DNA of 64,000 nucleotides from Vitellaria paradoxa (taxonomy: Eukaryota; Streptophyta; Magnoliopsida; Ericales; Sapotaceae), in the NCBI GenBank assembly GCA_019916065.1, contig CM034240.1, positions 33,865,149 to 33,929,148 of the forward strand. Direction: 5' to 3'. The position numbers and the translations under genes are program-made. Shown piece by piece: positions 58,950-64,000 of this stretch. The notes below the pieces were generated by a model. It did not search any database. It saw only the letters and a program-made list of their open reading frames with translations, and had not been told where the DNA came from. Numbering within the stretch: the first letter of the stretch is position 1; each line of letters opens with the position of its first letter.

Positions 58950-59770
58950 TAGGTGAAGAGGACTAAAGTTGTGAGCATGGGACCACAACTTGTTTCATGT
59001 CCCTCAATGATGGTGAGTGTGGTGTCTTCCCAAAATTGGGGTCTACCTTTAAAAATCCTTAAGTAAGATGCAATTTTTATCATGAAAAGTACCCCATTTG
59101 AAGCCAAAAATAGCCCCATTTGGTCGGCCATACTCCCACCCGTGAGGAAGCATGAGGACCTATGGGTGGGTTCCCTGCTTGACAAAAAAAAAAAAAAAAA
59201 ATTCAAAGTTTAAGATGCCTAGGTCCCATGGGTGAAGAAAGTAACCTTTGATAGTTGTTTGGAAATGAAATTAAGGAATAAAATGAGACGAATAACCCTA
59301 GATACTTCAATCTTGAAGTTAGGACTCCTATGGAGGAAGAAGAGGACTTACCTCACTTGAAGAACCCCAAAAACTTGAAGAAATCCAAGAAATTGCAGCA
59401 AAGTCTTCAAAAATTCTGCAACCCGTGGCCTATGGAGGCTTGGATTGAAGGAAGGAGTGTTTGGGTTTGAGAGAATTAGAGCTAGGAGGTGAGGAGATGG
59501 AGGATTTCAGCCGAATAAAGGGGTTTCGGGTCTGAAAAAGGGGTTGCAGTGTCCGGACGGTACCCTTAGTGTCCGGACGGTGCAATTTGGGGGGTATACT
59601 GCTGTCTAGACGGTAGCTTTGGCGTCCAGACGGCAGGGCTGTTTTGGGAATTTTTATTTTATTTTATTTATTTATTTTTTTTTATATTAAAAATGCCTAA
59701 TGACTCCACCTATTTTCTACCTAACTTTAATTCCTAACCTAACTAATTTACAACAATATCATTTGATTGT
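58950..59770 (-). other. Spacer between pol and env-like ORF of element D, with dyad repeats
   Basis: Non-coding. Around 59549-59635 there are four copies of the GTCCGGACGG / GTC(T/C)AGACGG motif that also occurs in D's LTR upstream of the TATA box. The interval ends at the integrase C-terminal region. It probably carries the splice acceptor or promoter for the env-like ORF. Confidence 0.6.
59549..59635. repeat. Internal GTCCGGACGG dyad repeats of element D
   Basis: Four units: GTGTCCGGACGGTACCC, GTGTCCGGACGGTGCAA, CTGTCTAGACGGTAGC and GCGTCCAGACGGCAGGG. They are the same core as in the LTR at 54729-54824, but 4.7 kb away and outside the LTR. Confidence 0.8.
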
Positions 59771-61031
59771 GAATTATTAGTGTGATGGGGGATCCAAGAG
59801 ATCCCATGTCTCAATTAAACCCACGTCCAAATATGGTTTTAATCTATGTCCATTCACTTTAAAACAATGCCCATTCTTCAGGTTTTTAATTGCAATGGCT
59901 CCGTGGTCCGATACATGTGTAACAATGAAGGTCCTGACCATTTAGATTGTAACTTACCCGAGAATAAATGTAGTCGCGAGTGATAGAGAAGTACTTTCTA
60001 TCCTTCATGGAATGATCGTCATGCGATGTGTCGGTCATGGACTTTCTTCATCCTTTCCTTAGAGATTATTGTATTTTCATATGCATCATTTCATATTTCA
60101 TCCATTTCTGCAATTTGTAGTTTACGATGTAGCCCTGCTTCATCAATATTGGCATTAAACTGCTTAATTGCCCAATAAGCTTTGTGCTCTAATTCTACGG
60201 GCAAATGGCACAGCTTACCATAAACTAACCAATAAGGTGACATTCCCAAGCTGGTTTTGTATACGGTACAATATGCCCACAAGGAATCTATTAACCTCAG
60301 TGACCAATCCTTGCGGTTAGGATTAACCGTCTTTTCTATGATTTGCTTGATTTCTCTATTTGCCAGCTTTACTTGGCCACTTGTTTAGGGATGATAAAGA
60401 GTACTTACTTTATGCACTACCCCATATTTGAGTAGTAGAGTTCCTATTGGACGATTACAGAAGTGTTTCCCTCCATTACTAATTATTGCTCGAGGTACCC
60501 CGAAGCGTGAAAATATGTTCTCATGGAGGAATTTAAGTACGACTTTATATCATTTGTCCGTGTAGCCACGACTTCTACCCATTTTGACACATAGTCAACC
60601 CCTACTAAGATAAACTCATACCCAAAAGATATTTGAAAGGGGCCCATGAAGTCTATTCCCCAACAATCAAATACTTCTAATACTACAATAGGAGATAGAG
60701 ACATCATGTTTCTACGGGTTAAGCTTCCTAATCGCTGACACTTATTGCGTGTAGTGCAGAAGTGATAAACATCTTTGAACAATGTTGGCCAATAAAATCC
60801 ACATTGGAGAATTTTAGCAGCCATTTTGTTTGTGGAAAAGTGGCCACCACAAGCTTGAGAGTGACAAAACTCAATTATCCCTTGAACTTCCCACTTAGGA
60901 ATGCATTGTCTGCTAACTTGATCAGGACAATATTTGATTAAGTACGGATCATCCCAAAAGAAAACTCGTACATTCCTAAGGAACTTCTTCCTATCCTTGG
61001 AACTCCATTCATTTGGGATTTTACCCGTCAC
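59771..61031 (-). pseudogene. Integrase of element D
   Basis: The zinc-binding N-terminus near 60870-60730 has the H/H and C/C pattern (HSQACGGHFSTNKM, CTTRNKCQRLG). The core has WGIDFMGPF with the first catalytic Asp and VGVDYVSKWVE. A frame change then leads to SRFGVPRAIISNGGKHF, where the family has ISDGG: the second catalytic Asp is Asn. The third acidic residue is present (ANREIKQI). [14 protein letters not shown] and [15 protein letters not shown] follow (60282-60091), and a [15 protein letters not shown] C-terminal segment near 59850. A stop lies in YHPxTSGQ. It cannot be active as it stands. Confidence 0.88.
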
Positions 61032-61075
61032 TAAGTAATTAGCAATATCAGCGTACTAAGGTGGATTGGAGGCTG

Positions 61076-62430
61076 TTATTGCTTTGATGTGAAACAACTG
61101 TTCATCCAGGAAGCTATCATTGATTTGAGTATCATCTTTGGATAAACTTCTGCCGATAAACGTGACAGATGATCCGCCACTACATTCTCCACACCCTTCT
61201 TATCTTTTATTTCGAGGTCAAACTCTTGTAATAATAATATCCATCGAATTAATCGTGGTTTAGCCTCTGGTTTGGTCAGCAGATACTTAAGTGCTGAATG
61301 ATCAGTAAAAACAACAATTGTTAAACCAATGAGATAAGACCTAAAATTTTCAAGGGCAAAAACAACTGCTAGCAGTTCCTTTTCAGTTGTTGTGTAGTTC
61401 TTTTGTGCTTTATTAATGCTAGCATAACAAATGACATGCACCTTTTTATCCCTTTTTTTGCCCTAACACAGCTCCAATAGCATGGTCACTAGCATCGCAC
61501 ATAAGTTTAAATGGTAGTGACCAATCAGGGGACTGTAATATAAGAGTTGTAGTTAGACATTCCTTGAGTTTATCGAAAGCTCGCTGGCATTGATCAGTCC
61601 ATTCAAATGGGGTATTTTGTGTTAGTAACTGACACAAGGGTTTCGAAATTTCACTGAATGACTGAATAAATCTTTGGTAAAAACCAACGTGCCCTAGGAA
61701 CGATCAGATATCCTTTACTGAGTGAGGTGTGGGAAGTTTTTGTATCAAGTCTACCTTAGCTTGATCTACCTGGATACCTTCCTTTGATACTATATGGCCT
61801 AATACTATGCCTTGTGGCACCATGAAATGACATTTTTCCCAGTTAAGGACTAGGTTCTTTTCCTCACTTCGTGTTAGTACAAGATTAAGGTTTTGCAAAC
61901 ACTGCTCAAAGGAATCGCCATAGACAGAAAAGTCATCCATAAATACCTCGACAATTTCTTCTACCATTTCATTAAATATGCCGATCATGCAGCGTTGAAA
62001 AGTAGCAGGGGCATTACACAAGCCAAATGGCATTCGTTTATACGTAAAGATGCCAAAGGGATAGGTGAAGGTGGTTTTGGATTGATCCTCTAAAGCTACC
62101 TCTATTTGGTTATAGCCCGAATAGCCATCTAAGAAGCAATAGTATGCATGCCCAGCCACTCTTTCTAAGACCTGATCTAAAAATGGAAGAGGGAAGTGAT
62201 CTTTTCTCGTAACTGCATTGAGTTTTCTATAATCAATGCAAACTTGCTAGCTAGTTTGTACTCTCATTGGGACTAGCTCATTTTGATCATTCCGAACTAC
62301 AGTGACACCTGACTTCTTAGGTAGTACTTACGTGGGACTTACCCATTGAGAGTCAGAAACTGGATAGATTATCCCTACATCAAGTAATTTGTGTACTTTT
62401 GCCCTCACCACTTCTTTCATATTTGGATTA
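61076..62430 (-). pseudogene. Reverse transcriptase and RNase H of element D
   Basis: RT: NDQNELVPMRVQTS and VCIDYRKLNAVTRKDHFPLPF near 62290-62190, then a 151-aa open stretch (62159-61704) with FLDGYSGYNQIEVA, TYKRMPFGLCNAPATFQRCM and the intact catalytic box VFMDDFSVYG. SFLGHVGFYQRFIQ and a thumb/connection region continue to 61446. RNase H at 61441-61076: [38 protein letters not shown] and [10 protein letters not shown]. Stops or shifts separate the pieces (near 62165-62280, 61703, 61445), but the motifs are well conserved. It is gypsy because RT and RNase H precede integrase in the transcript. Confidence 0.9.
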
Positions 62431-62533
62431 AGTCTTCTTTGCATTTGTCAGACTAGCTTGGCACCCTCTTCTGGATATATACGATGTGTGTAAAGGAGTG
62501 GACTTATTCTTGTTAAATCTGCCACTGACCATC

Positions 62534-63350
62534 CTATTGCCTTCTTATGGTTTTCAAGAGTTCGACTAGTGTATGCTCTTGATCAGTGGTTAATTCAGAG
62601 GAGATAACTACAGGGTATGTTTCTCCTTCGCCTAGAAAAGCATATTTCAAATTAGAAGGTAAAGGCTTTCTATCAGGACTTGGAGCCTTCACATTTGATG
62701 ATTGTCTTTTATTTAATAATGGCCCCAAACTCTCAAACATAGATACCTAATTCCTTATAGACATTAAGGGGTAGACTTCTAACCATTCATATATCATTTT
62801 GCTCTCTTCACCTTGGATTATAGAGTCTCCCTTCTCCACATTACAACACAATACCCTTTCCAAAGGATCTTCGAAGAATTCACAATCGATATAATCTTGC
62901 AGTATGGTCTCCACTGCATCTACTTCTTGTACCTCAGACACCTCATTTGGTTGTTTTGGTTGTTTAGTGACATGAAAAATATTGGTCTCAAATTCTATAT
63001 TACCAAAGGACATCTTCATGGATCTATTCCTACAGTTGATCAAGGCATTTGAAGTTGCTAAGAATGGTCGTCCAAGAATCACAGGTGTTTGATCTGGTGC
63101 TGACAAATTGGTGAGTGGTTGTGTATTAAGGAATATAAAATCAACTGGAAAATAGAAATTTTCCACTTGTACCAGTACATCTTCAACTATACCTCGTGGG
63201 ACTTTAATTGATCTATCAGTAAGCTGCAAAGTTACACGGGTGGGTTTTATCTCTCCTAAGCCCAGTTGTTCGTACACTGAATAGGGAAGTAGATTCACAC
63301 TCACTCCTAAATCAAGAAGTGCTCTACTAATAAAGAACTCCCTTATGTAA
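62534..63350 (-). pseudogene. Protease region of element D
   Basis: FFISRALLDLGVSVNLLPYSVYEQLGLG near 63345-63265 (residue text given in short pieces: ALLDLG..VNLLPYS) is the plant Athila-branch aspartic protease active-site region, with DLG in place of the retroviral DTG/DSG. VTLQLTDRSIKVPRGIVEDVLV, YFPVDFIFL and TPVILGRPFLAT (the ILGRPFL flap/C-terminal motif) follow. The frame 63304-62747 is open for 185 residues, and then 62740-62534 holds the linker to RT (PLPSNLKYAFLGEGETYPVVIS). One stop separates the two. It is probably part of a single gag-pol polyprotein originally. Confidence 0.88.
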
Positions 63351-63519
63351 CAAGAGATAGTAGGACATCCAGGGTCCTTATATTTCGGTGGTGTACGATA
63401 TTAAAGGATAGCACTTGCTTGTTCAGTTAGGAATGCTTTTTCCTTCGCATTCAATCCCCTCTTTACTGTGCATAACTCTTTTAAGAATTTTGCATAAATA
63501 GGGATTTGCTTTATTGCAT

Positions 63520-64000
63520 CTAAGAGAGGCATATTAATTTTTTAAATACCTCTAGCAATTCAGCTGCTTGAGCTTTTTTCCTAGCTTTCAAAAATCTTTG
63601 AGGAAATGGAGCTTTAGGGACGTATTCTCCAGATACTACCATAGGTTCACCCTCATTTTCTTTTCCCTTCTCCCTTTCTTCTACGTTATTTTCTTCTTTT
63701 TTCAAATTCCTCTTCTTCCACAACTATAGGTTGTTTTCCCACCTTTTTATTATCTTCCAACATCAGCTTAGGTTTCGACTCTTTCCTAACCTCAACCGTC
63801 TTAGGGTGAATGGTTTTATCTATCGCTTTACCGCTCCTAAGCGTCATGATGTTTTGCACCTGCTCAATATTGTCAGGCATACTGGAAGACCCTTCAACTT
63901 GTTTCACTTGAGTAGTTGGGTTTGGACATGGTTGAGCAGGGAATTGACCTTTAGGTTGTGCAGTCAAAGTTTGAGTTAAAAGTGTCAATTGTCCCTTAAT
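63520..64000 (-). pseudogene. C-terminal part of gag of element D (runs off the window)
   Basis: The segment includes QVQNIMTLRSGKAIDKTI (family: ..A.TLRSGK.I) in a 100-aa open stretch, then an acidic/Lys-rich region and VPKAPFPQRFLKARKKAQAAELLEVFKKL, the conserved gag-protease linker of this gypsy branch. A one-base frame change separates the two halves near 63700. The capsid domain would lie beyond the window's right edge. Confidence 0.85.

Larger units (their letters stand above)
53357..64000 (-). mobile_element. Element D: Athila-like Ty3/gypsy retrotransposon, partial (5' end beyond window)
   Basis: Read on the minus strand from the window end, the order is gag C-terminus, protease, RT, RNase H, integrase, an env-like ORF, an acidic ORF, a polypurine tract and a 3' LTR. 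It sits within element A, 235 bp after A's gag-like ORF, in the opposite direction. An env-like ORF after pol plus the ALLDLGVSVNLLPYS protease text point to the Athila/env-containing branch. The TSD cannot be checked because the 5' LTR lies outside the window; the left flank ends CACGC (53352-53356). Confidence 0.88.

Overview
The window is AT-rich plant nuclear DNA. The evidence is an intronless plant-specific MINI ZINC FINGER gene, plant lineages of Ty1/copia and Ty3/gypsy retrotransposons, CACTA (En/Spm) transposons, MITEs, a plant SINE, and long poly-A/T and TA/GA/TC microsatellites. I infer a eudicot, possibly woody, but the sequence does not fix the species. No bacterial genes, rRNA, convincing tRNA gene or CRISPR array was seen.

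From 1 to 32.7 kb the region is gene-poor. It holds an orphan signal-peptide exon with its own TATA box (minus strand, about 2.6 kb) and one clear intact host gene, the MINI ZINC FINGER gene at 19676-19921 (minus). Around these lie an LTR remnant ending near 5855, a CACTA relic with a terminus, a tandem array of about 171 bp and a TNP2-type fragment (6950-8850), an LTR of an Athila-like gypsy family (10118 to about 11515), and a degraded copia element (11540-14670). There is also a very AT-rich TIR element (about 16655-17695), a fold-back element (about 21145-21590), two copies of one MITE family (about 4375-4710 and 24885-25140), a CACTA terminus (28442-28692), and a second copia relic on the minus strand with a complete 3' LTR (28803-31160).

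From 32.7 kb to the end the window is a retrotransposon nest that can be dissected by junctions. Element E (Tat/Retand-type gypsy, plus) starts near 32.77 kb. It is split between gag and protease by a 1154-bp non-autonomous CACTA element (35346-36499, TSD TAA). Element A (Athila-like LTR, tRNA-Asp-type PBS, plus) entered E's 3' region at 41108. Element B (gypsy, chromovirus-like, 42443-51404, TSD ACTCT) entered A's 5' LTR. B then received a SINE in its 5' LTR (43179-43375, 15-bp TSD) and a 1725-bp solo LTR, C, in its 3' LTR (48350-50074, TSD AAGAA). Element D (Athila-like, minus, 53357 to beyond 64000) entered A's internal region downstream of A's gag-like ORF.

The pol genes of B, E and the copias are broken by stops and frameshifts. 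D is the best preserved: it has gag, protease, RT, RNase H, integrase, an env-like ORF and a further acidic ORF, but its integrase has lost a catalytic Asp. The longest open frame in the window is the 342-aa gag-like ORF of element A. The most unusual structures are element-specific dyad-repeat clusters upstream of the LTR TATA boxes, tandem hairpins in E's 3' region, and two hairpin-plus-polypurine modules in D.
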